From Comamonadaceae bacterium (lineage in GTDB: Bacteria > Pseudomonadota > Gammaproteobacteria > Burkholderiales > Burkholderiaceae_C): 33,610 nt of DNA. Numbering within the stretch: the first letter of the stretch is position 1; each line of letters starts with the position of its first letter. Of the stretch, positions 7,722 through 15,558 are shown piece by piece. The notes under the pieces are model-generated. The model made no database searches, had not been told where the DNA came from, and saw only the letters and a program-made list of their open reading frames with translations. Both the position numbers and the translations under genes were made by a program. Location of the stretch: assembly GCA_025356545.1 (NCBI GenBank), contig JANXSU010000271.1, positions 1 to 33,610 of the forward strand, given 5' to 3'.

Positions 7722-9677
7722 TCAGGCTTCCAACATGAAGCCGTCAAAGAAGGCGGCCAGCGCATGGGTGTCGTTCAGTGGCAGGATGTGCGCGATGTAC
7801 TGGTCAGGCCGCACCACCACCAGGCAGCCTTGCGTGCGGTCAATGCCACGCAGGGCGTAGATATTTTGCATGGCATCTTCCAGCGCACAGAAGGCTTTTT
7901 CGTAGTCGCGCACACCGTAGAGACCCTTGTGCGGGAACAGCAGCTCGGGCAGCTCGGTGATGGCCAGTGTGTGGTGACTTTGCTGGAACACGGCGCGCAC
8001 ATCAAAGACAGCGTCAATGTCTGCGCCTACCGGGGTGTAGCGCTTCAGCGGAGATTGCGCTGATTCACTCAGGTAGCTGCACAGTTGGCCGACGGGTGAG
8101 GTGGGCTCTGCACGATCAGTCTGCCCCGCAAACGCCATGAGACGCCAGCGCCCATCCGCTTTCAGCGTCTCGCCCAATTGCATCAGCTTGCCGTCGCCCA
8201 AACGAAGGACCGGTGTGGAATGAAAGCGTGTGCCGATCACCAGCCCTTGAGCCAAGTGTTGGTGGGTGGATGCCCCCGTGAGCAGCGCAGGCGTGTAGCG
8301 CGTGGCCGTGCCCGCCGTGTAGCGGCCATGCTGCACAAAATAGCGCTGCACGTCGGCGGCGTCCATGCCTGTGCCTTCTGCATCACCAGGCTTCTTCAAA
8401 GGCGCACTGAGCATCTGGGCCCATTCGCGGTCGAAGTCGATCAATTCCTTGGCCACGGCTTGGCGCTCGGCGGAGTAGGTGTGCAGCAGGCTGGCCGGGC
8501 TGCGCCCTTGCAGCACGGCGGCCAGTTTCCAGCCCAGGTTGAAGGCGTCTTGCATCGACACGTTCATGCCCTGGCCCGCCTTGGGGCTGTGGGTGTGGCA
8601 GGCATCGCCCGCGATAAAGATGTGCGGCAGGCGGCTTATCACCTCTTCAGCTTGGAGGTCATCAAAGCGATCCGTCAACCGCTGGCCGATTTCATAGACC
8701 GACCACCAGGCCACTTCTCTGATGTCCAGCGTGTAGGGCTTGAAAATGCGCTGGGCGGCGGCAATCAACTGCTCAAGGGTGATGTTGCGGGCCGCCACAC
8801 GTTCGTTGGGGTTGAGCTTGTCCAGCTCCACATACAGGCGAACCAGATAGCCACCTTCACGCGGGATGATCAGAACGCTGCCCTCATCGGCCGACTGAAT
8901 CAAAGATTTGAAACGAACGTCGGGAAAGTCGGTGACCACCAGCACATCCATCACGCCCCAAGCGTGGTTAGCCGAGTCGCCCTTGAGGGACAAGCCCATG
9001 GACTGGCGCACGGCGCTGCGCGCGCCATCGCAACCCACCACGTAGCGGGCGCGGATGGTCTCGACCTGGCCTTCGTGCCCGGCGTCTTGCCGCTCGAAGC
9101 GGGCCGTGACGGAGTGGTCTGAAGCACCTCCGGCCACAGCATCAGGCGCACGATCCAGACTCGCCAGTTTGCGACTGTAATGCGGCACCAAGCGCGCGGC
9201 CGAACGCTGCATGGTCTCCAGATAAAAGTCGTGCACGCGCGCTTGGTTCAAAATCACATGCGGCATGTGCGAGAGGCCGTCTTCCACGTCCTGCACACGC
9301 CCGCTGCGCACAATGTTCTGGCGGTCACCGCCCTGGCTGTCGTCAGGCTTCCAGAAAGTCGTCTCGTTGACCCAGTAGGCCTCCTTCAACACCCGCTCGG
9401 CAAAACCAAAGGCATCAAACATCTCCAACGTGCGGCAAGCCACGCCATCGGCCTGGCCCAACTGCAAGGGGCCCGGTTTTTGCTCCACGATCACGGTGTG
9501 GATGTCCGGGAAGGCCGACAGTTGCGCCGCAAGCGTCAGCCCGGCTGGACCGCAGCCCACGATCAACACATCGGCCTCGGTGGGTAAGGTGCCTTGCGTG
9601 CTTGGGTCACAAGCACTAGGAGCAGCATCCAAAAGGCCAGGGTCACCGGTGCGAAATCCGTTGAGATGAAATTGCAT
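7722..9677 (-). CDS. mobA: 3-hydroxybenzoate 4-monooxygenase-like flavoprotein
   Basis: A 651-residue group A flavin monooxygenase closely resembling Comamonas testosteroni MobA from the first residues (MQFHLNGFR) to the end. FAD-binding motifs are GCGPAG at 41-46, VGCDGAR at 214-220 (DG motif, NADPH/FAD) and GDACHTHSPKAGQGMN at 357-372. The last 200 residues form the thioredoxin-like domain shared with phenol 2-monooxygenase. MobA converts 3-hydroxybenzoate to protocatechuate using NADPH and O2 in the cytoplasm. It is the first gene of a four-gene operon and is divergent from a LysR regulator, whereas Comamonas mobA is controlled by a MarR protein. Its neighbour is a gentisate-type dioxygenase rather than protocatechuate enzymes, so its true substrate may be a different hydroxybenzoate. 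Confidence 0.88.
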   Translation of the reverse strand: MQFHLNGFRTGDPGLLDAAPSACDPSTQGTLPTEADVLIVGCGPAGLTLAAQLSAFPDIHTVIVEQKPGPLQLGQADGVACRTLEMFDAFGFAERVLKEAYWVNETTFWKPDDSQGGDRQNIVRSGRVQDVEDGLSHMPHVILNQARVHDFYLETMQRSAARLVPHYSRKLASLDRAPDAVAGGASDHSVTARFERQDAGHEGQVETIRARYVVGCDGARSAVRQSMGLSLKGDSANHAWGVMDVLVVTDFPDVRFKSLIQSADEGSVLIIPREGGYLVRLYVELDKLNPNERVAARNITLEQLIAAAQRIFKPYTLDIREVAWWSVYEIGQRLTDRFDDLQAEEVISRLPHIFIAGDACHTHSPKAGQGMNVSMQDAFNLGWKLAAVLQGRSPASLLHTYSAERQAVAKELIDFDREWAQMLSAPLKKPGDAEGTGMDAADVQRYFVQHGRYTAGTATRYTPALLTGASTHQHLAQGLVIGTRFHSTPVLRLGDGKLMQLGETLKADGRWRLMAFAGQTDRAEPTSPVGQLCSYLSESAQSPLKRYTPVGADIDAVFDVRAVFQQSHHTLAITELPELLFPHKGLYGVRDYEKAFCALEDAMQNIYALRGIDRTQGCLVVVRPDQYIAHILPLNDTHALAAFFDGFMLEA

Positions 9678-9758
9678 GTTTGTTTCACTCTATTGTTTGG
9701 AAAAACGAGACTGTCGCAGGGTTAGACTATTTCGTCAAAGCCAACTATCGAATATTAG

Positions 9759-9777
9759 GTATATTGTTTTGATATAC
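9759..9777. promoter_or_regulatory. probable LysR-type regulator binding dyad
   Basis: Seen in sequence: a perfect inverted repeat GTATAT-N7-ATATAC containing a T-N11-A core (T9762, A9774), the usual shape of a LysR-type box. A second, overlapping dyad AATAT-N5-ATATT lies at 9751-9765. The site is 17 bp before the lysR ATG and 81 bp before the mobA start, in the only intergenic space between these divergent genes. Inference: the regulator binds here, repressing itself and activating mobA when the aromatic inducer is present. Confidence 0.6.
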
Positions 9778-9794
9778 AAAGATACACTTGTCCC

Positions 9795-10703
9795 ATGGCA
9801 AAACTTGACCTGGACTGGCTCAACGTTTTCGTTGAGATCTACAAAACCCAAAGCGTCTCGCGCGCGGCGCAGACGCTCGGCATGGAACAGGCCAGCGCCA
9901 GCGTTACGCTGAACAAGCTGCGCCGACATTTTGATGATCCACTTTTCTGTCGCACATCAGTTGGCATGGCACCAACGCCTCATGCACAAGCCATTTACCC
10001 CGATGTGCTGGAGGCACTGATGCGGCTTGAAAAGGCGCGCGGTACTAGCGGGGCTTTTTTACCTCAACAGGCCACGCGCGAATTCCGGATTTGCATGACA
10101 GACATCAGTGAAATTGTATTGCTACCAAGACTCATCAATCAGCTTCAGAAAACGGCACCGGGCCTAGTCGTCGAGGCCGAGAAAATTTCCCCTGACAGTC
10201 GTCGCAGGCTGGAGTCCGGGGATATTGATCTGGCCGTGGGTTTCACGCCCGGCCTAGAGGCTGGTTTTTACCAACAAGCCCTGTTTGCACAGGACTTTGT
10301 GTGTCTCGCCTCCAGCGACCACCCTCGCATTGGTGCAAAACTCACACGCAAAGCGTTTTCAGCCGAAGGACACATCTTGGTCATGGCTTCGGGCACGGGC
10401 CACTCCATTGTGGACAAGGTACTAACAAAGAACAAAGTGGAACGTCGAGTCGTACTGCGCGTGCCCAGTTTTCTGGGCGTGGCACGCATCGTGGCGCAAA
10501 CCGAGTTTCTAGTGATCGTGCCACGGCAGCTTGGCAATGCACTCGCTCAACAGGAACGCGTGAAGGTGTTGGAGCCACCCTTAACGCTACCCACCTACAA
10601 GGTCAAACAACATTGGCATGAACGCTTTAACGCCGACGCCAGCAACCAATGGCTGCGCAAGACGATGGCGGAACTATTCTCTGGCTCCGGCGAGGCCGCT
10701 TGA
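9795..10703 (+). CDS. LysR-family transcriptional regulator of the mobA operon
   Basis: A 302-residue LysR-type regulator of the NahR/NodD style. The N-terminal winged helix-turn-helix is at about residues 5-65 (the LNVFVEIYKTQSVSRAAQ helix pair and LNKLRRHFDDPLF wing), followed by a linker and a periplasmic-binding-like effector domain from about residue 90 (EFRICMTDISEIVLLPRL). Regulators of this branch commonly respond to aromatic acids such as salicylate. It is transcribed away from mobA with a 117 bp shared region holding a dyad. Inference: it is the activator of the mobA-Bug-dioxygenase-amidohydrolase operon. The effector is not identifiable from sequence. Confidence 0.9.
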   Translation: MAKLDLDWLNVFVEIYKTQSVSRAAQTLGMEQASASVTLNKLRRHFDDPLFCRTSVGMAPTPHAQAIYPDVLEALMRLEKARGTSGAFLPQQATREFRICMTDISEIVLLPRLINQLQKTAPGLVVEAEKISPDSRRRLESGDIDLAVGFTPGLEAGFYQQALFAQDFVCLASSDHPRIGAKLTRKAFSAEGHILVMASGTGHSIVDKVLTKNKVERRVVLRVPSFLGVARIVAQTEFLVIVPRQLGNALAQQERVKVLEPPLTLPTYKVKQHWHERFNADASNQWLRKTMAELFSGSGEAA

Positions 10704-10755
10704 TTTATTATTGCAACCTCAGCCACACGTCGTGGCGTCAACCGGAGCAATCAAT

Positions 10756-10902
10756 ATGTCCAAAGGCGATCAGAAAAGTAACAAGATGGCGAAGAAGCCC
10801 AAGAAGGACACTTCCCCCCCCAAAGAGCACACCTCAGACCGCCCAATGTCCCCCATGACAGCGGTCATTCCACGCGGCAAAGACAAGGATAAGTTCAAAT
10901 AA
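10756..10902 (+). CDS. small basic hypothetical protein (48 aa)
   Basis: A 48-residue, strongly basic, lysine-rich protein beginning MSKGDQKSNKMAKKPKKD and ending in a second basic cluster, PRGKDKDKFK. The middle is Pro/Ser/Thr-rich. It has no hydrophobic segment and no cysteine, so it should be a soluble, probably disordered, perhaps nucleic-acid-associated protein. A clean Shine-Dalgarno GGAG sits about 8 bp before the ATG, which supports real translation. Similar short proteins occur in related Burkholderiales as conserved hypotheticals, by my recollection only. It stands between the lysR gene and a decayed gene fragment and looks unrelated to both. Function unknown. Confidence 0.7.
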   Translation: MSKGDQKSNKMAKKPKKDTSPPKEHTSDRPMSPMTAVIPRGKDKDKFK

Positions 10903-10927
10903 TTGCCTGTTGATCCAGCCACACGCC

Positions 10928-11047
10928 ATGCAAGCCACAGGCCTCCTTAACTTCTGGTTGGGTGAGCTGGACAACCAACACCGCTTTGCCAAAGACGCAG
11001 CGCTGGCTTTGATTTTCAACGACAGCTATTTGCTATTTTTTCAATAG
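10928..11047 (+). pseudogene. N-terminal remnant of a DUF924-family protein
   Basis: A 39-codon reading frame whose first 28 residues read like the start of a DUF924 protein: GLLNFWLGELDNQHRFAKDA compares with the family's 'LDFWFGEL...RHFAKDAALD' opening. After about position 11010 the resemblance ends and the frame runs into AT-rich palindromic DNA and a TAG. The rest of the roughly 180-residue family protein is missing and the next gene lies on the opposite strand. So this is a decayed or truncated gene, with the break at the palindromic sequence. Family recognition is from memory; the fragment is short, so confidence is moderate. Confidence 0.5.
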
Positions 11048-11049
11048 CT
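11024..11049. repeat. AT-rich inverted repeat ending the DUF924 remnant
   Basis: A perfect 7 bp inverted repeat, AGCTATT (11024-11030) and AATAGCT (11043-11049), with a 12 nt loop. The surrounding AT-rich stretch (about 11005-11090) differs in base composition from its neighbours. Similar palindromic intergenic repeats are common in Comamonadaceae genomes, as I remember them. It has no T-tract on either side, so it is not a standard terminator. Confidence 0.45.
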
Positions 11050-11103
11050 TCTCACCCTTGTCTTATATGGCTAAAACATGGATTTAATCTTGAATCGCTT
11101 GTC

Positions 11104-12024
11104 TTAAACCGCTGACTGAAACGTCCCACTCAGCAGCTCTGGCAAACGCTCCACCCTCATCTTGAAACCGCAAGCCTGGGCGTGACCGCCTCCCTTCATG
11201 CTATCGGCCAAAGGGATGCAGTCGAAGCCACTGCGAGAGCGCAGACCGACCTTCACCACACCGCCCTTACCCGTCGTCCACATCAAGGCGAACGTGCCGC
11301 TTTTTTTGGCCAGCGCATCGCCCACCAAACTGTGAAACACGCCCGGCGCATTCACCATCAAACCCTGCTGACCATTGAAGTTAATGGGCTGGGCGTCTTC
11401 AGCAATATCTGCGCAAAGTTTATTGAATTTTTCATCCATAGCGTGCCCACGCGCCATAAAGGCGGTGATCTGCTCGGGACTGAACGCGGCCATATCAGCC
11501 CAGCGCGCAAAGTCCATAGGTTCCATGTCCAACGCCGCCAGAAAAGCCGGACTCTCTGTGTATTGCCAAACCCATATGTCGCGGTCTTCTACGAAGCGCA
11601 CCAGATCTGGCAAAGCACGGTTAGGTTGAAAAAATTCCCAAGCCAAGCGCGCGCCCGACTTGCTCATGTCAAAGTGCACCACGCCGCAGCGGCAGGCAAA
11701 ACCGGTGAGCTTTTCAGCCGCGCTTTTGTGGTGATCCAGCATCACCAGCTTGACGGCGCGCTCTTCGATGCCGCGCAAAATGACTTCGTCAAACGAGAAG
11801 TCGAGGATGTAAACGGCGCGCCCCGCCAGCGCAGGCAGATCATTAACGGATTTGATGTCACCATGGTCCAGGCCCAGCATCTCGGCTTTGCCTTCATAGA
11901 ACAGCCAAGCGGCCAAAGCGGCGGCAAAGCCGTCGGGACAATTTCGACCGTGGTACAGGACGAGGGGTTGCGGATCGTTGCGGTCAGGGGCAAACAGCAA
12001 CTGCAGGGGGAGGATGGTTTTCAT
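11104..12024 (-). CDS. DHH-family phosphoesterase (DHHA1 domain)
   Basis: A 306-residue DHH/DHHA1 phosphoesterase. Metal-binding motifs are visible in order: YHGRNCPDG at residues 24-32, LDFSF with Asp75, and the namesake D97-H-H in MLDHHKSA. The DHHA1 substrate motif GGGHAQACGF is near residues 278-287. Family members hydrolyse phosphodiester bonds in short oligonucleotides, cyclic dinucleotides or pAp. The first motif is the HGxxCPDG variant, not D-x-D, as in a subgroup of uncharacterised proteobacterial proteins. Its ATG overlaps the ylqF stop by 4 bp (ATGA), so it is translationally coupled as the third gene after gshA and ylqF. Substrate unassigned. Confidence 0.82.
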   Translation of the reverse strand: MKTILPLQLLFAPDRNDPQPLVLYHGRNCPDGFAAALAAWLFYEGKAEMLGLDHGDIKSVNDLPALAGRAVYILDFSFDEVILRGIEERAVKLVMLDHHKSAAEKLTGFACRCGVVHFDMSKSGARLAWEFFQPNRALPDLVRFVEDRDIWVWQYTESPAFLAALDMEPMDFARWADMAAFSPEQITAFMARGHAMDEKFNKLCADIAEDAQPINFNGQQGLMVNAPGVFHSLVGDALAKKSGTFALMWTTGKGGVVKVGLRSRSGFDCIPLADSMKGGGHAQACGFKMRVERLPELLSGTFQSAV

Positions 12025-12986
12025 GATTCTTCACGCGGCGGGCGCGGTATTTTTTTGAACTTGATGAGTCGGTTGAGTTCGATCGCGTCTTTTTTCACCT
12101 GACGTTCCGCGTCCAGCTTTTGCCCGGCGGCGAGCCACAGGGCAAATTCTTCCGGAGTTTCCAGTGTGATGGCCCCGAGCTGGCCAGTGCGAAAGTCATT
12201 GATGACCAGCTCCGCCGCTTTTTGCGTGTTGACGCGGCCACCGCTTTGCAGGGCACCGCGTTTGCGGCCAATTTCGGTTAGCAGCTCGTCGTCGGTCATT
12301 GCCGACACTTGTGCCACATCGGCCAACTTGTAGCGCGCTTGCAACCGGTCTGCGTAGGGGTTCTTGAGGTAGTCCAACAGTTCCAGCGCCACCTCTTCGT
12401 CATCAAAGGCATTGCGCCCAACCGCACCGCTGGCGGCCAGGTTGTAGCCGCTCTTGGCCACGATGATGCGCGGCCACAGCATGCCGGGGGTGTCGTACAA
12501 ATAAAAGTCGTCGGCCAGGCTGATGCGCTGCTCGGCCTTGGTCACACCGGCCTCGTCAGCCGCCTTGGCAGCGCGCTTGCGCACCAGGCTGTTGATGAGG
12601 GTGGACTTGCCAACGTTGGGAATGCCGCAAATCAGCACGCGCATGGGCTTGACCATGCCACCGCGCAAGGGGGCCAGCGCACGGCACGACGTGATCAGGC
12701 GCTGGGCGGCTGCCGTGTCAGAGCTGTCCAGCGCAATGGCGCAGGTACCGGGCTGGCTGTTGTAGTGCGCCAACCAAGGCGCGGTGCGTAGCGGATCAGC
12801 CATGTCTTGTTTATTGAGCACCTTAAGCGTGGGGCGGCTGGCGGTGAGCTGGGCCAGCATGGGGTTGGCGCTGGAGCCGGGCAGGCGGGCGTCCAGTAGC
12901 TCGATCACCACGTCAATCGCTTTGATGCGCTCGGTGATCACCTGCTTGGTCAGGTGCATGTGGCCGGGGAACCATTGAATTGCCAT
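12021..12986 (-). CDS. ylqF: YlqF/RbgA-type ribosome biogenesis GTPase (circularly permuted)
   Basis: A 321-residue circularly permuted GTPase. The G4 motif NKQD (residues 58-61) precedes G1 GIPNVGKST (121-129), and G3 DTPG is at 165-168, the order that defines the YlqF/YawG group. The N-terminus IQWFPGHM is the classic YlqF opening. In Bacillus the homologue RbgA drives a late step of 50S subunit assembly; the betaproteobacterial protein is presumed to act similarly. It starts 2 bp after the gshA stop and overlaps the DHH phosphoesterase gene by 4 bp, so the three genes form one tight operon. The C-terminal region (about 230-321) matches the family's RNA-contacting helical domain. Confidence 0.9.
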   Translation of the reverse strand: MAIQWFPGHMHLTKQVITERIKAIDVVIELLDARLPGSSANPMLAQLTASRPTLKVLNKQDMADPLRTAPWLAHYNSQPGTCAIALDSSDTAAAQRLITSCRALAPLRGGMVKPMRVLICGIPNVGKSTLINSLVRKRAAKAADEAGVTKAEQRISLADDFYLYDTPGMLWPRIIVAKSGYNLAASGAVGRNAFDDEEVALELLDYLKNPYADRLQARYKLADVAQVSAMTDDELLTEIGRKRGALQSGGRVNTQKAAELVINDFRTGQLGAITLETPEEFALWLAAGQKLDAERQVKKDAIELNRLIKFKKIPRPPREES

Positions 12987-12988
12987 GG

Positions 12989-14518
12989 TTAAACCAGTTC
13001 CAAGCGCGCGGGAGCAACATAGTTTTGACGAAAGGCCTCAAAGGACAGGGTGTCTGCGGCTTCGATGTCGTGCTGAGCAACTAGCGACTCTTGCGCCATG
13101 GCCTCAAACCGCGTCTGCTGCTCGGGCGACCAGGGAATATCCAGCAAGGCTTGCTGCATTTGCAGCGACTGCACGCGCACAAATCGTACAAATGAGTTGT
13201 CATGCGCAGCGGCCATTGTCTCCAACACGCGGGCCGAAGGGAGCAGGTTGGGTTGCTGTAGCGCGGCTTTCGCCGAGGACAGCTCGGCGCTGTAATCGCT
13301 GCAGCCATGCGCATCGTCCAGCGCCTGGGCCATGGGCACAAAGGCTTGGAGCAGCTCGCCCGCCCATTCGGTCAACTGCACGTCGCGACCATCACGTCGC
13401 AAGGTCAACCCGGGCTCGCGGCCCCGCGCTGCCGTACGCTGCTGGTTCTCAGCCATGTCGGCAATTTCTTGCGGGCTGTCGGGCGGGCTGTCGCTGTGCA
13501 GGCAATGCAGCAAGAAGACATCAAGCAAACGCAGGGTTTGTGCGCTAATGCCTATCGGCTCAAACGGGTTCAAGTCAAGCAAGCGCACCTCGACGTACTC
13601 CACGCCGCGCTCACGCAGCGCGTGCAGCGGGCGCTCACCGGCATGAATCACGCGCTTGGGGCGGATAGTGCCGTAGAACTCGTTCTCAATCTGTAGCAGG
13701 CTGGTGGCCAGTTGCTTGTACTCGCCTTGCGCGTCTTGAATGCCAATCGCCTCGTAGGCGGGCCAGGGTCTTGTCAACGCGTCTTGCAGCGAGGCGGCGT
13801 AGCCCTCCAAGCTGTTATAACTCACCGCCAGGGACGCTTGCGCATCGCTCTGGTAGCCCAGCCGTCCCATGCGCAGCGAGGTGCCGTGCGGCATGTAAAG
13901 CGTGTTGCCCTTGAGCACCTGCAATTCATGCGGACGCCCAGCCACAAAAGTGGAGCACACCGCCGGTGAAGCGCCCAAGAGGTAGAGCAAAAGAAAGGCG
14001 TGGCGGCGAAAGTTGCGGATCAGCCCGAAATACTGCTCGCTGCTCACACCGGGGAGCGACCAGTTGTAGTGAATGCCCGAAATGGTTTGCATGCGCCGCC
14101 CATAGCGGTGGCCCAGACCCATGCGGTACACCGTCTTGGCGCGCCCGATGTTGGAGCTACCGTAGTAACCCAACGGAATGGCATCATCTCCCGGCAACCC
14201 ACAAGGCATGCTAGCGGCCCACAGCATCTCGTCCCCAGCGGCACGCAGTGCGCGATAGGTGAACTGGTGTACCTGGGTCAGCTCGTCCAGACAATCCTGC
14301 ACGCCCGCGTGCACGCCAGTGATGAGCTCAGGCTGTGATTCGCAAAAGTCGGTGGTGATATTGGGATGCGTCAACGTCGAGCCCAAGGCCATCGGATGAG
14401 GCGTCAGTGCCAGTGCACCGTTAGGCTGCACGCGCAGGCTTTCTTTCTCAATGCCACGGCGGATGCCCAGCAAACGCCCCCTTGTAAGTTTACCCAACGG
14501 CGCTGTCAATCTTTGCAT
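12989..14518 (-). CDS. gshA: glutamate-cysteine ligase (gamma-proteobacterial type GshA)
   Basis: A 509-residue glutamate-cysteine ligase, close to the 518 residues of E. coli GshA. It joins L-glutamate and L-cysteine using ATP, the first and rate-limiting step of glutathione synthesis, in the cytoplasm. Landmarks are GIEKESLRV near the N-terminus, TTDFCESQPELIT, the SGIHYNWSLP segment, and EYVEVRLLDLNPFEP. I chose the ATG at 14518 (MQRLTAPLG): the frame runs 25 residues further upstream, but that part does not resemble the family and would remove most of the space to the divergent NUDIX gene. gshB is not adjacent. The gene leads an operon with ylqF and a DHH phosphoesterase. Confidence 0.93.
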   Translation of the reverse strand: MQRLTAPLGKLTRGRLLGIRRGIEKESLRVQPNGALALTPHPMALGSTLTHPNITTDFCESQPELITGVHAGVQDCLDELTQVHQFTYRALRAAGDEMLWAASMPCGLPGDDAIPLGYYGSSNIGRAKTVYRMGLGHRYGRRMQTISGIHYNWSLPGVSSEQYFGLIRNFRRHAFLLLYLLGASPAVCSTFVAGRPHELQVLKGNTLYMPHGTSLRMGRLGYQSDAQASLAVSYNSLEGYAASLQDALTRPWPAYEAIGIQDAQGEYKQLATSLLQIENEFYGTIRPKRVIHAGERPLHALRERGVEYVEVRLLDLNPFEPIGISAQTLRLLDVFLLHCLHSDSPPDSPQEIADMAENQQRTAARGREPGLTLRRDGRDVQLTEWAGELLQAFVPMAQALDDAHGCSDYSAELSSAKAALQQPNLLPSARVLETMAAAHDNSFVRFVRVQSLQMQQALLDIPWSPEQQTRFEAMAQESLVAQHDIEAADTLSFEAFRQNYVAPARLELV

Positions 14519-14611
14519 AAAATCATTCTTCACTCTTCTAATCTGTGCATGGAACTTACCATGCCCACGCATCGCGTGCTTTGCCAGCTCCACGTTTCAA
14601 CAAATCTCGCC

Positions 14612-15487
14612 ATGAAATTGAATTCAAAAATCATCACCACACCCGTACGATCTGCCGCCACAGTGGTGATGCTGCGAGACGCGCCGCTGGGACTGGAGGT
14701 GTTTCTCATCAAGCGCCACGGCTTATCTGACGTACTGGGCGGGGCTTATGTGTTTCCCGGGGGGAAAGTGGACGCGCTGGATGCCGCCCCTGACACGCAG
14801 GCCCACTTGGATCAACCCGCACACGCCTTGCACACCAACTTGGGTGAACCAGACCTTGACGCATCCACTGCTGCCAGCATGTATGTGGCCGCGCTGCGCG
14901 AGTCGTTTGAAGAGTCGGGCGTGTTGTTCGCGCAAAGTGCCACTGCCGACCAAGTGATGCAGGCCCGCGCCTTGCTGGCTGAGGGTATACCCTTTGCTGC
15001 CGTACTGGCGCGTCTAGGTCTGCGGCTCAGTACCCAGGGCGTCACCCCCTGGGTGCGCTGGATCACGCCTTTCATGCCTTCGGTCAGTACCAAACGCTTT
15101 GACACCCGCTTCTTTGTCTCCGCCATGCCGCTGGACCAAACCGCAAGCCACGACAACCACGAAGCCACCGCGAGCGTGTGGATCGCACCCCGCGCCGCTC
15201 TGCTCCAGTACCGGGACTCACAAATTGAGCTGGCACCACCGCAAATCATGAGCTTGGCCCATCTCTCGCGCCACACCAGTGTGGCCAGTGTCTTGAACGA
15301 AGCCCGCAGTCGCCTGCCCCCCGTGGTGCAGCCTGAACCCTTTGACCAAGACGGCATCCGGGTGCTGTGTTATCCCGGCGATGAGCGCCACTCAGTGCGT
15401 GAACGCGCCCTGCCAGGGCCTTCGCGCCTGCAATACCGCAACAAGCGTTTTGAGCCCATTGACGGATTTGAGTCGCTTTTTGAGTAG
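14612..15487 (+). CDS. NUDIX hydrolase, NUDT19/RP2-like with split Nudix box
   Basis: A protein of about 291 residues. The Nudix box is split by an insert: GGAYVFPGGKVD is at residues 43-54 and RESFEESGV, with the metal-binding glutamates, at 96-104. This long-insert form is characteristic of the NUDT7/NUDT19 branch, whose members hydrolyse CoA esters and related diphosphates; the actual substrate here is unknown. Start choice is uncertain: the ATG at 14612 precedes the domain closely, but ATGs at 14561 and 14549 are in frame and no candidate has a good Shine-Dalgarno. The gene is divergent from gshA. The C-terminal region (about 240-291) holds RVLCYPGDERH, typical of the group. Confidence 0.8.
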   Translation: MKLNSKIITTPVRSAATVVMLRDAPLGLEVFLIKRHGLSDVLGGAYVFPGGKVDALDAAPDTQAHLDQPAHALHTNLGEPDLDASTAASMYVAALRESFEESGVLFAQSATADQVMQARALLAEGIPFAAVLARLGLRLSTQGVTPWVRWITPFMPSVSTKRFDTRFFVSAMPLDQTASHDNHEATASVWIAPRAALLQYRDSQIELAPPQIMSLAHLSRHTSVASVLNEARSRLPPVVQPEPFDQDGIRVLCYPGDERHSVRERALPGPSRLQYRNKRFEPIDGFESLFE

Positions 15488-15558
15488 GGGTTAAGGTCTC
15501 TAACCGGAAGCGCTGGTGGGGCCTTAAGTTATCGCTTGATCGTGCCGATACAAGCAGT

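Noticed and set aside
8178-9122. 314-codon plus-strand frame
   Set aside because: Antisense to mobA, His/Ala/Gly-rich, no recognisable motif.
13081-14338. several plus-strand frames opposite gshA
   Set aside because: All are shadows of gshA; none has coding-like motifs or a ribosome-binding site.
14366-14611. longer N-terminus for the NUDIX protein
   Set aside because: Most of it is antisense to gshA and lacks family resemblance; the domain starts just after the ATG at 14612.
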